A stretch of 42,808 nt of DNA, from positions 1 through 42,808 of the forward strand of contig NZ_FNCP01000034.1 in assembly GCF_900100785.1 (NCBI RefSeq). The letters are read 5' to 3'. This DNA is from Desulfosporosinus hippei DSM 8344. Its GTDB lineage: Bacteria; Bacillota; Desulfitobacteriia; Desulfitobacteriales; Desulfitobacteriaceae. Positions 23,372 to 32,604 of the stretch are shown here, one piece after another; position 1 is the stretch's first letter; each line of letters starts with the position of its first letter. A program made the translations under genes and the position numbers. Below the pieces are notes generated by a model. The model did not search any database. It was not told the origin of the DNA and was given only the letters and a program-made list of their open reading frames with translations.

Positions 23372-24664
23372 AAGTTTGACAATAAAGACTGAACCTTTTG
23401 GTTGGTTTGGCTTTACTTTAATAACGCCGTTATGTTTGTCTACAATCCAAGCAGCGATAGATAAACCCAAGCCCGTTCCGTTTCTGTCGTGGGCCCTGGC
23501 CCTGTCTTCCCGGTAAAAACGGTCGAAGATCTTCTCCCGGGCTGCCTCACTGATGCCAATCCCCGTGTCGGCCACGTTAAGATAGGCCTTATTCTCTTTC
23601 AATTCGGTTTGCACCATAATCCGGTCTGACGGACCGGTATACTTCAGGGCGTTGTCGAAAAGGATGACCAGCAATTGGTGGATCCGGCTCTTATCGGCCC
23701 GGATATTGCCCGGGTAGTTCAGATCCAGCTGAAAGTCCTTCTGCTGGCTTTCAGCGAGTTCAAGGTAGGGTTCGCTGACCTGTTTGACCAGCATGTCCAG
23801 CGAAAAAAGTTGCGGGGACAACTCTGTCATGGTGCCGTCCGAGCGGGCCAGGGTCAGCATATCGGTTACCAGCCTGGACAGCCGAGAAATCTCGTTTAAA
23901 ACCATGGCCAAGGTTTCGGAATGACTAATGATTTTTTGTTCAGGCGCAATCAACAGGTTTTCCAGGGAATTTTGGATGATGGTCAGGGGGGTTCGCAGTT
24001 CATGCGAGACGTTTTCCACGAATTCCACCTGCTTTTGCCATGCTTTTTTAACCGGCCTCATCGCCTTTTGAGATAAAATATAGCTGGCCAAGATGGATAA
24101 AGCGGTGAATAAGACGATGGAGACCGCTATAATATAAGACATTTGCTGCACTAAAGCGTTTTCGCTGTCCGCGTTAATCAGCAGCTGCAGATACATCTTT
24201 TCGTTCTTTGAAGTTTGCAGGAAAACTAGCAGACTCCGGAAATCGTACTGGTTTTGGATTTTTAAAGAAACTATTTTATTCAGTTCTTCTTGGTTAAAAG
24301 ACAAGAATTGCAGGTACTGTGTATAATAAACATCGTTGACACTGCCGAAGTTAATGATCCGGCCTTCCAGGTCCCTCAAGATGGGGATTACTCTCGGGCT
24401 CCTGGGGTCAATTAAATTATCGCCGCTCGGCCTGTTTTCCGGCGTGGGCTTTTGCACCGAGTCAATGGTCTGGTTTTGCAATAGATTTTCCATCGTCTTC
24501 TGTGACACGGTCAGCTCACTATCCAGCTTGGAATAGAGGGAAAGCCGCACCTGATTGAAAACGATCAAACCGAACGCGGTAAAGATAAGCGCAAAGGCCA
24601 CCAAGTTATAGAGCATATTTTTTAACTGTTGTTTGCGGATAATATTCGGTTCACTCATCGGCAT
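23363..24664 (-). CDS. Sensor histidine kinase of the efflux operon
   Basis: A 433-residue kinase. The first helix (about 14-35) and second helix (about 180-202, ISIVLFTALSILASYIL) enclose an extracellular sensor of about 145 residues. The HisKA box is FVENVSHELRTPL with the phospho-accepting His. The ATPase part has LFDNALKYTG (N box), VADTGIGIS, FDRFYREDRAR and GTGLGLSIA. It overlaps the response regulator stop by 14 bases. The adaptor gene of the MacAB-like pump lies 171 bases downstream on the same strand, so this pair probably controls the pump in answer to envelope stress or a peptide (inference). Confidence 0.93.
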   Translation of the reverse strand: MPMSEPNIIRKQQLKNMLYNLVAFALIFTAFGLIVFNQVRLSLYSKLDSELTVSQKTMENLLQNQTIDSVQKPTPENRPSGDNLIDPRSPRVIPILRDLEGRIINFGSVNDVYYTQYLQFLSFNQEELNKIVSLKIQNQYDFRSLLVFLQTSKNEKMYLQLLINADSENALVQQMSYIIAVSIVLFTALSILASYILSQKAMRPVKKAWQKQVEFVENVSHELRTPLTIIQNSLENLLIAPEQKIISHSETLAMVLNEISRLSRLVTDMLTLARSDGTMTELSPQLFSLDMLVKQVSEPYLELAESQQKDFQLDLNYPGNIRADKSRIHQLLVILFDNALKYTGPSDRIMVQTELKENKAYLNVADTGIGISEAAREKIFDRFYREDRARAHDRNGTGLGLSIAAWIVDKHNGVIKVKPNQPKGSVFIVKLPK

Positions 24665-25337
24665 CCCCGTTGTCTGTCATCATATATCCCAGTCCCCGGA
24701 TCGTTTTGATGTATTTATCATAGCCGCATTTTTGCAGGTTTTTGCGGATGTTGCTGGTATAGACATCCACAACGGTCAGCGTGGTATCCGAATCAAACCC
24801 CCAAATCCTGTCGAAAATCTGCTTCTTCAGCACTATGCTGTTTTTGTTACGGACCAGGTATTCCAGGACATCAAACTGCTTCCCGGCAAACGATAATTCC
24901 TCTTGACCGATTGAGGCCTTTCGGTTGCTTAGATTTAAAGTGAGGTCGCGAAAGCTGAGGGTATTTTCTTTTAAAGCGCCCCCGGAGCGCCGGATCAGTG
25001 ACTCTAGTCTCACCAGCAGTTCCTGGCGGTAAAAGGGCTTGACCAGGTAATCATCCGCTCCCAGCTTAAAGCCCTTCACCTTATCATCGATACTGTCTTT
25101 GGCCGTCAGCAAGAGGACCGGCGTGGAAACACTTTTTTCCTTTAGCTCAGACAGAACCTGGTAGCCATCCATTTTGGGCATCATGACATCAAGAATGATA
25201 ACGTCATAAATATCCTGTTCTGCCAAATACAGGCCTTCCTCGCCGTCAAAAGCCTGGTCATAGTCAAACACACTGCCCAGACTCCCACATATAGTATTGG
25301 ATAGAACGCGGTCGTCTTCGACAACAAGTACGCGCAT
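24651..25337 (-). CDS. OmpR/PhoB-family response regulator
   Basis: A 228-residue regulator. The receiver domain (1-115) has the acidic pair VEDD, the phospho-acceptor Asp in VIILDVMMPKMDG (about residue 51), Thr in LLLTAKD, and Lys in YLVKPF. The C-terminal winged helix (about 130-224) has FAGKQFDVLEYLVRN and TLTVVDVYTSNIRKNL, followed by IKTIRGLGYMM. It is first of the pair with the kinase at 23363-24664. Confidence 0.94.
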   Translation of the reverse strand: MRVLVVEDDRVLSNTICGSLGSVFDYDQAFDGEEGLYLAEQDIYDVIILDVMMPKMDGYQVLSELKEKSVSTPVLLLTAKDSIDDKVKGFKLGADDYLVKPFYRQELLVRLESLIRRSGGALKENTLSFRDLTLNLSNRKASIGQEELSFAGKQFDVLEYLVRNKNSIVLKKQIFDRIWGFDSDTTLTVVDVYTSNIRKNLQKCGYDKYIKTIRGLGYMMTDNGDADE

Positions 25338-25659
25338 AGGCTATTTCTCCCGCACCGATATTAAACCGGCTACTTTGCTTTCAAAATGTTTTGTATAGCA
25401 TGCGCGGTTGAGTGGAAATTATTCTCATTGGTATTCGAATTGAAGGGACAATTCTGGTCGGCCGTTAGCACTTTAGCATCAACCATAGTCAAACCATTGA
25501 TTTCGATGTATATTTACCGACTTCAAAAGTGTGGATACTTGCATTGTTAATAGTAGCCATATTCCTCTATAAAGCTGCTATTGTTGTTCCTATACAAAGT
25601 AAACTGCATCGAAAGGGCTTAAGCTCTTTCTTAACCAGTGTTTAAACAGGGCTGACTGG
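25338..25659. other. Intergenic stretch between the two two-component systems
   Basis: No gene was recognised. Near its right end TTAACCAGT (25631-25639) pairs with ACTGGTTA (25655-25662). This hairpin overlaps the stop codon of the next minus-strand kinase and may end its transcript. The promoter of the response regulator at 24651-25337 should lie within the left 150 bases, but no clear boxes stand out. Confidence 0.5.
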
Positions 25660-27066
25660 TTAGCCGGGGCTGCTACTTAGTGTTATTTCGAATACGGCTC
25701 CTGTTTGACCGTTACCTGCCCGGATGCTTCCACCCATAAACTCTACGGCAGATTTAGCAATGGCTAACCCGAGACCGAAATTTCCTCCTTTACCCTTATA
25801 AAACCTTTCGAAAATATGGGGTAAATCCGCTTCCGGTATGCCGTCACCATCATCCTCTAAACGAATGACTGCGGAATTTTCATCTTCCAGTAAAGTTATG
25901 CGCACCGTAGATTTGGCGTAACGCAGACAATTCGATACGATGTTAATTACTGCTTGTGATAAAAGGGTATCATCCGCCGGTACGTATACAGGCTTATTTG
26001 GCAGGACAAGTGCCAGTTCACATTGATGTTTTGCAGCAAGGCCGCCGAGACGCTGGACATATTCCTTGAGGATATTCCCCAAGTCAACTTGGCTGAGTTC
26101 TTTGCTGTACGTCTGGCTTTCAATCCGTGACAGTGTCAGGAGTTCTTCGACTAATTTACCCAGCCGTTGGCTTTCGCTGTGAATGATTTGAGAGGCGTGT
26201 TTTACATCTGGAAGCACCCCGTTAATAACACCTTCTGCATATCCCTGGATAGACATAAGAGGAGTTTTCAGTTCATGAGAAGCATTCTGCAGGAATGCTT
26301 TTTGCGATTTATCATAGGTTACAAGCTGAGCGGACATCTCCCCAATACTTTGTTTAAGCATATGCAGTTCAAGAATATCATGATTACTGGTCTGAAGCGG
26401 AGCGGAGAAGTCCCCCGAACCGATGTCTCTGGTTAGTCTGCACAGCTCGCTGACGGGGCGTGTAATCCGGAGTGATAAACGATGAGCCAGCCACACAGCC
26501 AGTAAGGCTCCGATCAGCATAATGCTTATTAATATAAGATTGATAAAACGGACTAAGGCGATCTCCTTATCCCCATGGGATACAAAAACAACAGCCGGAC
26601 TCCCGGCATTTGTGATCGGGTATGACAGGACAAAGTATTTATCTCCTCCGATGCGGATGGTATATACTTGGTTATCCTCCATCGAAGGTAACTTCCCACT
26701 GAGTCGTTTCAATAACTGATTGTTGATAAAACTACCGGAAATGTACCCATCCCTGAGCGGAGAGAAAAGCTCCTGATTTTGACTGTAGAAAAGCATCTCA
26801 GTGTTCGCTGCTAATTGAGAAGAACGCAGAGCTCTGTAGAGTTTGGCAAAAGGAGCAGCCAAATTTGCCGAGGCAGTGTTTCGGATATCCGGCAGTTCTT
26901 TTTTCACCACGCCTTCCATGGTCTTCACAACACCGCGCAGTTCAGTCCTGGCATTGCGATCTAAATAATATTTAACTGAGAGATTGAATAAGAGCAGTGT
27001 TATGAGTGGAAAGACCGTGATCATGATGACAAAGGGAGTAACAATAGCGTTTTTAATCGGCTTCAC
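25660..27066 (-). CDS. Sensor histidine kinase with HAMP domain
   Basis: A 468-residue kinase. Helix 1 (about 10-32) is followed by an extracellular sensor of about 140 residues. Helix 2 (about 174-195, FINLILISIMLIGALLAVWL) leads to a HAMP domain (LSLRITRPVSELCRLTRDIG). HisKA is FLQNASHELKTPLMSIQGY. The ATPase part has VSNCLRYAK (N box), LEDDGDGIPE, FERFYKGKGGNFGLGLAIA. It lies 3 bases after its response regulator. The secreted coiled-coil gene at 27964 is divergent from the pair and is a likely target. The arrangement resembles CpxAR/CpxP-type envelope sensing (inference from layout only). Confidence 0.93.
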   Translation of the reverse strand: MKPIKNAIVTPFVIMITVFPLITLLLFNLSVKYYLDRNARTELRGVVKTMEGVVKKELPDIRNTASANLAAPFAKLYRALRSSQLAANTEMLFYSQNQELFSPLRDGYISGSFINNQLLKRLSGKLPSMEDNQVYTIRIGGDKYFVLSYPITNAGSPAVVFVSHGDKEIALVRFINLILISIMLIGALLAVWLAHRLSLRITRPVSELCRLTRDIGSGDFSAPLQTSNHDILELHMLKQSIGEMSAQLVTYDKSQKAFLQNASHELKTPLMSIQGYAEGVINGVLPDVKHASQIIHSESQRLGKLVEELLTLSRIESQTYSKELSQVDLGNILKEYVQRLGGLAAKHQCELALVLPNKPVYVPADDTLLSQAVINIVSNCLRYAKSTVRITLLEDENSAVIRLEDDGDGIPEADLPHIFERFYKGKGGNFGLGLAIAKSAVEFMGGSIRAGNGQTGAVFEITLSSSPG

Positions 27067-27069
27067 AAA

Positions 27070-27762
27070 TTATTCTCCCCCTTCGCTTAGTTTGAATCCA
27101 AATCCCCAGACAGATTCGATTTTTGCACTGCACCTGACTGCGGCAAGCTTTTTGCGCAGACGTTTCACCACATCATCTGTGGCCCGGGAGTCAACCTCAA
27201 AATCAAACTTCCAAACATTTTTCAAGAGCTCATCCCGGGATACGGCACGTGTGCTGTTTTGCATTAGATATACCATTAAAGCCAACTCTGTTGGAGTCAG
27301 ATCAAACTGACTTCCATCTACCTTTGCTTCTCGGGTGGCGGCATTGATATTCAAATTGCCGGCTGTCAAAATGTGCTTGGAAGTGCCGCCTGTATCTAAT
27401 TCCAATCTACGGAACAATGCTTTGACTCTGGCCATCAGTTCCATAGGAGAAAAAGGTTTTGTCATGTAATCATCCGAACCAAGTGTAATCCCAGTTATCC
27501 GGTCGATTTCATTGTCTCTTGCGGACACAATAATAATCAGGGTATTACTGCAATTTCGAATCTGTGTACATACAGAAAGTCCGTCAGTCCCCGGCATCAT
27601 GATGTCAAGAATGACTAAATCGGCAGGCTTTTGCAAAAACGCCGCCAGTAAGTCATCCCCATTGGCAAAAGATCTCACTTCAAATCCTTCATTAGACAGA
27701 AACATATTAATTAAGCCGCGGATATTTTCATCATCATCCGCCAAGTAGATTAATTTTCTCAT
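27070..27762 (-). CDS. OmpR/PhoB-family response regulator
   Basis: A 230-residue regulator. The receiver has ADDDEN, the phospho-acceptor Asp in LVILDIMMPGTDG (about residue 53), IIVSARD and MTKPF. The C-terminal winged helix has FDLTPTELALMVYLMQN and DVVKRLRKKLAAV. It ends with ESVWGFGFKL. It is translated with the kinase downstream. Confidence 0.94.
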   Translation of the reverse strand: MRKLIYLADDDENIRGLINMFLSNEGFEVRSFANGDDLLAAFLQKPADLVILDIMMPGTDGLSVCTQIRNCSNTLIIIVSARDNEIDRITGITLGSDDYMTKPFSPMELMARVKALFRRLELDTGGTSKHILTAGNLNINAATREAKVDGSQFDLTPTELALMVYLMQNSTRAVSRDELLKNVWKFDFEVDSRATDDVVKRLRKKLAAVRCSAKIESVWGFGFKLSEGGE

Positions 27763-27963
27763 TGTATCACTTCCTTGCCCCTATTGTAGACTATTCTTTG
27801 CCAGATAAAAAGAATTGCCACAGCTTTGCCACAGTTTAACCTTTGTTTTGCGCAAACGAAAAACGTTAAGATAAAGCAGGGAGGTAACAAATTGCGGAAA
27901 ACCGGGTGTATCAAGTGAGGAATTAATATCCCAAACCCATAATAAAGAAAAGAGGTTTTAAAA

Positions 27964-28554
27964 ATGAAAAAAATAACGGTAACCGTACTAGCTTTAATGC
28001 TTACCCTTGTTACGAGTACTTCAGTATTTGCCGCCACTCCGGGTGACGGAAGCAAATTAGACAAACGCATTCTAAAATTGGAGGAAAAGCAGCAGAAGAT
28101 TGAAGAAATCAAAGCCCGCAATCTGGAAAAACAGTCAAAGCTAGCAACCAAGAAAGAGGGATTCGAAGGGTTCAAACTGGATTTAGCAGAGCACAGGCAG
28201 GAGGTACTTGAAAATCGTGAAAACAACCTCGGCGTTGTCGAGCTAAACAATCAACTCCGCTTAACCCTGGTTCAAAAGCTAGAAGCGTTAAAAGACAGTG
28301 GCTCAGTAGTTCCGGAAGAAACAGCCACGCAGTTAAAAGCTTACAAGGCACAAATCGCTGAACTGGCGAACTCGTTAAAAGATACAAAAGGCCAAATCAA
28401 AGATATTAGAGAGGAATACAAAGGCTTGATCAAAGAAGAGGATTATGCTGCCATGGATACGACCTTTGCTGAAATAACTTCCATCCAGACCAACCGCTTA
28501 GACATACTTAACCAGATCAACAGCATTCTGCAGGAAATGAATAATTTACTATAA
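27964..28554 (+). CDS. Secreted coiled-coil protein
   Basis: A 196-residue protein with a clear signal peptide: basic KK, a hydrophobic core ITVTVLALMLTLVTSTSVF, and AAT cleavage after about residue 23. The mature part is almost all alpha-helical and charged, with long coiled-coil segments (ILKLEEKQQKIEEIKARN, then QLKAYKAQIAELANSLKD and DIREEYKGLIKEEDYAAM). There are no cysteines. The start has AAGAGGTTTT just upstream. It is divergent from a two-component pair, as CpxP/Spy-type chaperones often are. That parallel is structural only; I do not recognise a named family. Confidence 0.8.
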   Translation: MKKITVTVLALMLTLVTSTSVFAATPGDGSKLDKRILKLEEKQQKIEEIKARNLEKQSKLATKKEGFEGFKLDLAEHRQEVLENRENNLGVVELNNQLRLTLVQKLEALKDSGSVVPEETATQLKAYKAQIAELANSLKDTKGQIKDIREEYKGLIKEEDYAAMDTTFAEITSIQTNRLDILNQINSILQEMNNLL

Positions 28555-28700
28555 TCTGCTTTTCATTCCCCATCAACTTAAGCAGGCTGTTCAGCACTCT
28601 CTGTTATATTATGCGGACAATGCCGCCGTCAATTGTATGCTCCGCTTGCCTCCCCTATTCTCCATCAATGAAACCTCCTGTTTTGAGTTTTATTTACAAC

Positions 28701-28758
28701 TTCAGTATAGCTTTTATAACCTGACAGCAGTGTGTCAGGTTATAAAAGCTATACTGAA
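28701..28758. repeat. 58-bp palindrome containing a WYL-type operator
   Basis: Two perfectly complementary 26-base arms (28701-28726 and 28733-28758) surround GCAGTG. The inner part is AACCTGACA-N6-TGTCAGGTT, the same operator found beside the WYL regulator. The outer part, TTCAGTATAGCTTTTAT, extends the symmetry far beyond a protein site. Confidence 0.85.
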
Positions 28759-28794
28759 TATGATGTTACCGGGATGATATTGTTCCGAAAAAAG

Positions 28795-28822
28795 CACGCA
28801 CTGATTAATTAATCAGTGCGTG
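28795..28822 (-). terminator. 28-bp perfect palindrome, terminator of the WYL regulator
   Basis: CACGCACTGATTAA is followed at once by its complement TTAATCAGTGCGTG. On the minus strand CTTTTTTC follows, which makes a rho-independent terminator for the gene ending at 28911. Confidence 0.75.
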
Positions 28823-28880
28823 AAATGTTTTGCTATTTCACCTCATAACACAGAGAGGCCAGGGTAATTATATAGAACAA

Positions 28881-28904
28881 AACCTGACGACAGTACGTCA
28901 GGTT
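28881..28904. promoter_or_regulatory. Operator copy, AACCTGAC-N8-GTCAGGTT
   Basis: A perfect inverted repeat with 8-base arms at 28881-28888 and 28897-28904, just beyond the stop of the WYL regulator gene. Same design as the sites at 28718-28741 and 29839-29862. Confidence 0.7.
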
Positions 28905-28910
28905 AAAGTA

Positions 28911-29807
28911 TTAATATTTATTGGTCATGACTTTAATCCGATTCTTCATCTCCCGCCGTAGTTCTTTAGGTTCTATTACTTCAAGAAGGGGTCCATAAGA
29001 AAATAGATAATTATATATCCAATCACCCCTCGGCAGAGAGGCCTTAACCATATAGGAGCCATCGTTATTTTTGGTTATATCTTCCTCGTCAAACTCATCG
29101 TATACCCGATATGCACCTTCGGCAGATATATTTAGGCACACATCGATTTGAGTTGTTTGCGCCTGTTCATTTTCTTTGATTCCTTCAAAATCCCTCTCTG
29201 AGAAAGATTCCGGCGTCATCTGGAGATCAGACATTCGTGTAATTTTGAAGGTTCTATATGTGTTTCTGGTTAAGCAGAAGGCTTGCAGATACCAGGCATT
29301 TACTTTGAAGATAAGTTTTACCGGTTCGACTTTGCGGATGCTTTTTTCACCGGAAGAGCCAAAATAATTAAATTCAATGATTTGGCGGCTTAGAATGGCG
29401 TTTTTAATCATTGTAAATTGGCAGGTTCCTTTTTCGTTGCTGCCCCAGGGACTGAAATCTACTTCAATCCAATTTGTTGTGTTTCTGTTGAACAGACTAC
29501 TCAGTCTTGCCAGAACTTTATCCGTTTCAGGAGTCAGCGTGATTGACAGACTTTGCAATGCGTATAATATCTCGTTTTGTTCCCGTTCTGAAAGAACTGA
29601 TTTATTGAGCACATAATCGTCGAGCAATGAAATACCGCCGCCTTTACCCTGGCTTGCGTAAATTGGGATCCCTGCTGAAGACAGGGTATCAATATCACGG
29701 TAAATTGTTCTTACGGATACCTCAAAGCGTTCAGCCAGTTCTTTGGCAGTTATCGACTTTTTGTTAAGTAAAATATATATGATTTCAAATAGTCTGTTTA
29801 TCTGCAT
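28911..29807 (-). CDS. YafY-type HTH / WYL-domain transcriptional regulator
   Basis: A 298-residue protein. Residues 1-60 form the HTH_11 DNA-binding domain (RLFEIIYILLNKKSITAKEL, then AERFEVSVRTIYRDIDTLS). The linker GIPIYASQGKGGGISLLDDY is typical. The WYL domain spans about 130-210 (IEFNYFGSSGEKSIRKVEPV, WYLQAFCLTRNTYRTFKITR), and a WCX C-terminal part follows. WYL domains bind nucleic-acid or small ligands. The gene is flanked by operator copies on both sides and probably represses itself through the site at 29839-29862. No target operon is left next to it. Confidence 0.9.
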   Translation of the reverse strand: MQINRLFEIIYILLNKKSITAKELAERFEVSVRTIYRDIDTLSSAGIPIYASQGKGGGISLLDDYVLNKSVLSEREQNEILYALQSLSITLTPETDKVLARLSSLFNRNTTNWIEVDFSPWGSNEKGTCQFTMIKNAILSRQIIEFNYFGSSGEKSIRKVEPVKLIFKVNAWYLQAFCLTRNTYRTFKITRMSDLQMTPESFSERDFEGIKENEQAQTTQIDVCLNISAEGAYRVYDEFDEEDITKNNDGSYMVKASLPRGDWIYNYLFSYGPLLEVIEPKELRREMKNRIKVMTNKY

Positions 29808-29838
29808 TTGATCACCCCAATCACATTATAAAACAGAT

Positions 29839-29862
29839 AACCTGACAATAGTATGTCAAGTT
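29839..29862. promoter_or_regulatory. Operator copy upstream of the WYL regulator
   Basis: AACCTGACA-ATAGTA-TGTCAAGTT, an inverted repeat with one mismatch, lies about 30 bases upstream of the regulator start. This fits autoregulation. Confidence 0.7.
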
Positions 29863-29951
29863 ATTTGGTAACTGTATCTGCCTGCTACAAAAGATTACAG
29901 AAGTAACTTGTTTTTGAATGATGGGCAATGGCCGAAAAAATAAAGATTATT

Positions 29952-29973
29952 AGAGCCACTAAGGCTCTTTTTC
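29952..29973 (+). terminator. Orphan terminator-like hairpin
   Basis: AGAGCC-ACTAA-GGCTCT followed by TTTTCTTTTT. No plus-strand gene was recognised upstream, so it could end a small RNA, or serve as part of the chemoreceptor leader. Confidence 0.6.
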
Positions 29974-30239
29974 TTTTTGAGGAGATAAGGTGAAATGCCT
30001 TTGTCGGAGATTCGAGCTGGTGCATGGAGGGAAAAACCAATGAAAAGATGTAATATTTCCAAGATCTCTTAAAAGCAAGATCAAATATACTCAGAATCCA
30101 GAAATGTCGAATATTTTGCAAGTAACGTACAATTTACATTGTAATAATAATGGCTTAACAATGTTCTGGTAATATGAAGGATATAAAATACTATTTTAAA
30201 AAAATATGTCTAAAAAACAGCTATGAAGGAGCTGATCTA

Positions 30240-32300
30240 GTGTTTAAAAGGATTTTCGATGTTTATAGTGTTCGAGGCAAGACGATGCTTACAATTTTAC
30301 CGATAATCGTATTAACCTTCGTAGCTATGTCCGGGATTAGTTACAAGTATTCTGAATCACTGCTTAGTAATGAGATCCAAAATAAGATGAGCGCTAAATT
30401 ACAGGGAACAATAGAGGGTATCGAGAAACAATTAACGGAACATGGTACTTTAGTTCAAGGTATGGTCAGTACCGTAGACTCTGTCGGTGGTAGTCTAAGC
30501 CAAGAGCAGTATACTGATTTATTCAAGAAAACTATCGCATCCGGTAACGTAACCTTTGGGATGGGCGTGTTTTATGAGCCTTATGCCTACAGGGAAGACG
30601 TTAAGTATTATGGCCCCTATGTTTATAAGGAAAAAGATAAAGTGATCTATACAGATGAATATAGTGATGATAAATATGACTACCCTAGCCAAGACTGGTA
30701 TAAAACCGGTAAGAACTCAAAAGAAAAGATTGCATGGACAGATCCATACTTTGATGATGTTACAAAGGTCACAATGCTCACTGCCGTCGCACCGTTGTAC
30801 GATAAGCAAGGAGCTTTTATAGGGGTAGCTACAGGAGATCTTGATTTTGTTACTTTGCAAAAACTAATTGGTGAGATCCGTTTAAATATAAAGGCGGACG
30901 TGTACCTTTTGAACAAAGAGGGGCAGTATCTGGCCAATCCAGACCCATCGAAAGTAATGACGGGGAAGATTACGGAGGACACTAACAAAAGCTTGAGCGA
31001 TGCCGCCAAAACCATGTTAAGTGGTCAAGAAGGATCGTTTACATACTCACGAGACGGGGCAAGACAGGTTTATTATGCACCTGTTCCAGGATTCGGCTGG
31101 ACACTAGCTATTGATGTTTCAGAGGCTGATTTATTAGCTCCTTTGAATGCTTTGTTATATCAGATGCTCATCATATTTATACTAACAATCTTAATTGCCA
31201 GTACAGCTCTTTTTCTATATAGCCGCTATATCGTTAAGAATATTAAATTGGTGAACCAGTTTGCAGAGGCTCTCGTACAAGGCGATTTGAGCCACAGCAT
31301 TATGGTTCGATCTAAAGATGAGTTTGGCCAGATGACAGAAAACCTTAACATTATGATGGGAAATTTCAAGACAATTATCCTGGAAATTGTCAACAGTTCA
31401 CAGCAGTTAGCTGCTTCAGCAGAAGAGTTAAACGCCAGTGCCGACGAGGGTGGCAAAACGACTGAACAAATTGTGCGATCCATTCAGGAAGTTTCCGACG
31501 GAGTACAACAAAAGCTGACGGGAGTCGATGCTACGGTATTTTCAGCTCAACAAGTTTCTGCGCATATGCACACTATAACTCTGGATATCCAAAAAGTTAC
31601 AGAAGGAGCGCGTGCGACCTCCGAGAAGGCTACCATAGGTAATAGTGTCGTTGGGAAAGCCGTTGACGAGATGCAAGCGATAAGTAGTACCGTCAAGGAA
31701 GCAGCTGATGTTGTCAATAATCTGGGAGTAAAATCCGGAGAGATTGGTCAGATAGTAGCACTTATCACCAATATTGCTTCCCAAACGAATCTGCTGGCTC
31801 TAAATGCGGCGATTGAAGCAGCACGGGCAGGGGAGCAAGGACGAGGGTTTGCGGTGGTTGCTGACGAAGTTCGAAAACTTGCCGAACAGTCCAGTGATGC
31901 AGCCGGAAAAATTAGTGGATTGGTTAACGAGATTCAAAAGGAAACTACGAAGGCAGTTAACACCATGAACAATGGAACTGTTGCGGCCCAAGAGGGGATT
32001 GACATGATTAATTCCGCGGGTGAAGCTTTCCAAGATATCTTGCAGGGAGTCAACGACTTTTCAAAACAAGCCCAGGCCGTTGCTGACGTAGTTCAGGAAG
32101 TCGGGGCAAGTACTGAGACAATTGTTACCTCAATCATGGAGGTTGCAAACATTCCTAAGGAAATTGCAGGGAGTCTGGAAAATGTGGTGGCGGGGACAGA
32201 AGAACAGAGTGCTTCTATGGAGGAAATCCGTAGGGCGGCAAATTCTCTGGCTCAAATGGCAACAGACTTTCAAGGTAGTGTCACAATGTTTAAACTATAA
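30240..32300 (+). CDS. Methyl-accepting chemotaxis protein with dCache sensor
   Basis: A 686-residue chemoreceptor from GTG 30240, which has AAGGAG 8 bases upstream. An in-frame ATG at 30174 lacks a ribosome site. Helix 1 (about 15-35, [20 protein letters not shown]) and helix 2 (about 305-328, [20 protein letters not shown]) enclose an extracellular dCache_1 domain ([43 protein letters not shown]-like segment [12 protein letters not shown]). HAMP follows, then the MCP signalling domain with the hairpin tip [20 protein letters not shown] and [19 protein letters not shown]. dCache domains bind amino acids, organic acids or amines. The ligand here is unknown. It stands alone. Confidence 0.93.
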   Translation: MFKRIFDVYSVRGKTMLTILPIIVLTFVAMSGISYKYSESLLSNEIQNKMSAKLQGTIEGIEKQLTEHGTLVQGMVSTVDSVGGSLSQEQYTDLFKKTIASGNVTFGMGVFYEPYAYREDVKYYGPYVYKEKDKVIYTDEYSDDKYDYPSQDWYKTGKNSKEKIAWTDPYFDDVTKVTMLTAVAPLYDKQGAFIGVATGDLDFVTLQKLIGEIRLNIKADVYLLNKEGQYLANPDPSKVMTGKITEDTNKSLSDAAKTMLSGQEGSFTYSRDGARQVYYAPVPGFGWTLAIDVSEADLLAPLNALLYQMLIIFILTILIASTALFLYSRYIVKNIKLVNQFAEALVQGDLSHSIMVRSKDEFGQMTENLNIMMGNFKTIILEIVNSSQQLAASAEELNASADEGGKTTEQIVRSIQEVSDGVQQKLTGVDATVFSAQQVSAHMHTITLDIQKVTEGARATSEKATIGNSVVGKAVDEMQAISSTVKEAADVVNNLGVKSGEIGQIVALITNIASQTNLLALNAAIEAARAGEQGRGFAVVADEVRKLAEQSSDAAGKISGLVNEIQKETTKAVNTMNNGTVAAQEGIDMINSAGEAFQDILQGVNDFSKQAQAVADVVQEVGASTETIVTSIMEVANIPKEIAGSLENVVAGTEEQSASMEEIRRAANSLAQMATDFQGSVTMFKL

Positions 32301-32604
32301 CTATCTGTCACGGAGACTTAAATGCCCTTGCAATATCGTGCGAGGTAACTATAATCGAAAACCTTTAATATAACAAGAAAATTAAGGTGGCTTAATGTCT
32401 ATCAGAAAAATGAGATTTCTACTATCCTAAAGCAAAAATTCATTTGGGTTCTTTTAAATTTCATAAATTGATACCCGCTTTCAGCATGTCACACCTTAAC
32501 CATTAAAACGTAGTATAATGGTTAAGGTGTGTTGTATGAAGAGTGGAATTTCAGTGAGAGAAGAAACCATGGAGAGGTTTCTATTGTCTATGAGGGAGAA
32601 CTGC
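32301..32604. other. Region upstream of the kdp-linked kinase
   Basis: It contains the perfect 15-bp inverted repeat at 32490-32531. The frame is open from 32518, but no convincing ribosome site precedes the early start codons, so the first part is taken as leader. Confidence 0.5.
32490..32531 (+). promoter_or_regulatory. 15-bp inverted repeat upstream of the kdp-linked kinase
   Basis: CACACCTTAACCATT (32490-32504) and its exact complement AATGGTTAAGGTGTG (32517-32531) are separated by 12 bases. It may be a regulator site overlapping the promoter, or an mRNA leader hairpin; no U-run follows. Confidence 0.65.

Larger units (their letters stand above)
28555..28910. other. Palindrome-rich intergenic region
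   Basis: No gene. It holds a 58-bp palindrome (28701-28758), a 28-bp perfect palindrome that works as the terminator of the WYL regulator (28795-28822) and a 24-bp operator copy (28881-28904). Confidence 0.6.
29808..30239. other. Intergenic stretch upstream of the chemoreceptor
   Basis: It holds the operator at 29839-29862 and a plus-strand terminator-like hairpin at 29952-29973. Between 29990 and 30225 I see no gene and no clear riboswitch. A c-di-GMP riboswitch was looked for and not recognised. Confidence 0.5.

Noticed and set aside
27759-28250. A 163-codon minus-strand reading frame
   Set aside because: It is opposite the secreted coiled-coil gene and its Ser/Phe-rich sequence is typical of a shadow frame.
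29880-30239. A c-di-GMP (GEMM) riboswitch upstream of the chemoreceptor
   Set aside because: I could not find the conserved core bases or the paired P2/P3 hairpins.
32518-32604. An upstream start for the kdp-linked kinase at 32518
   Set aside because: The start codon lies within the 15-bp inverted repeat, no ribosome site precedes it, and the extra residues are not family-like.
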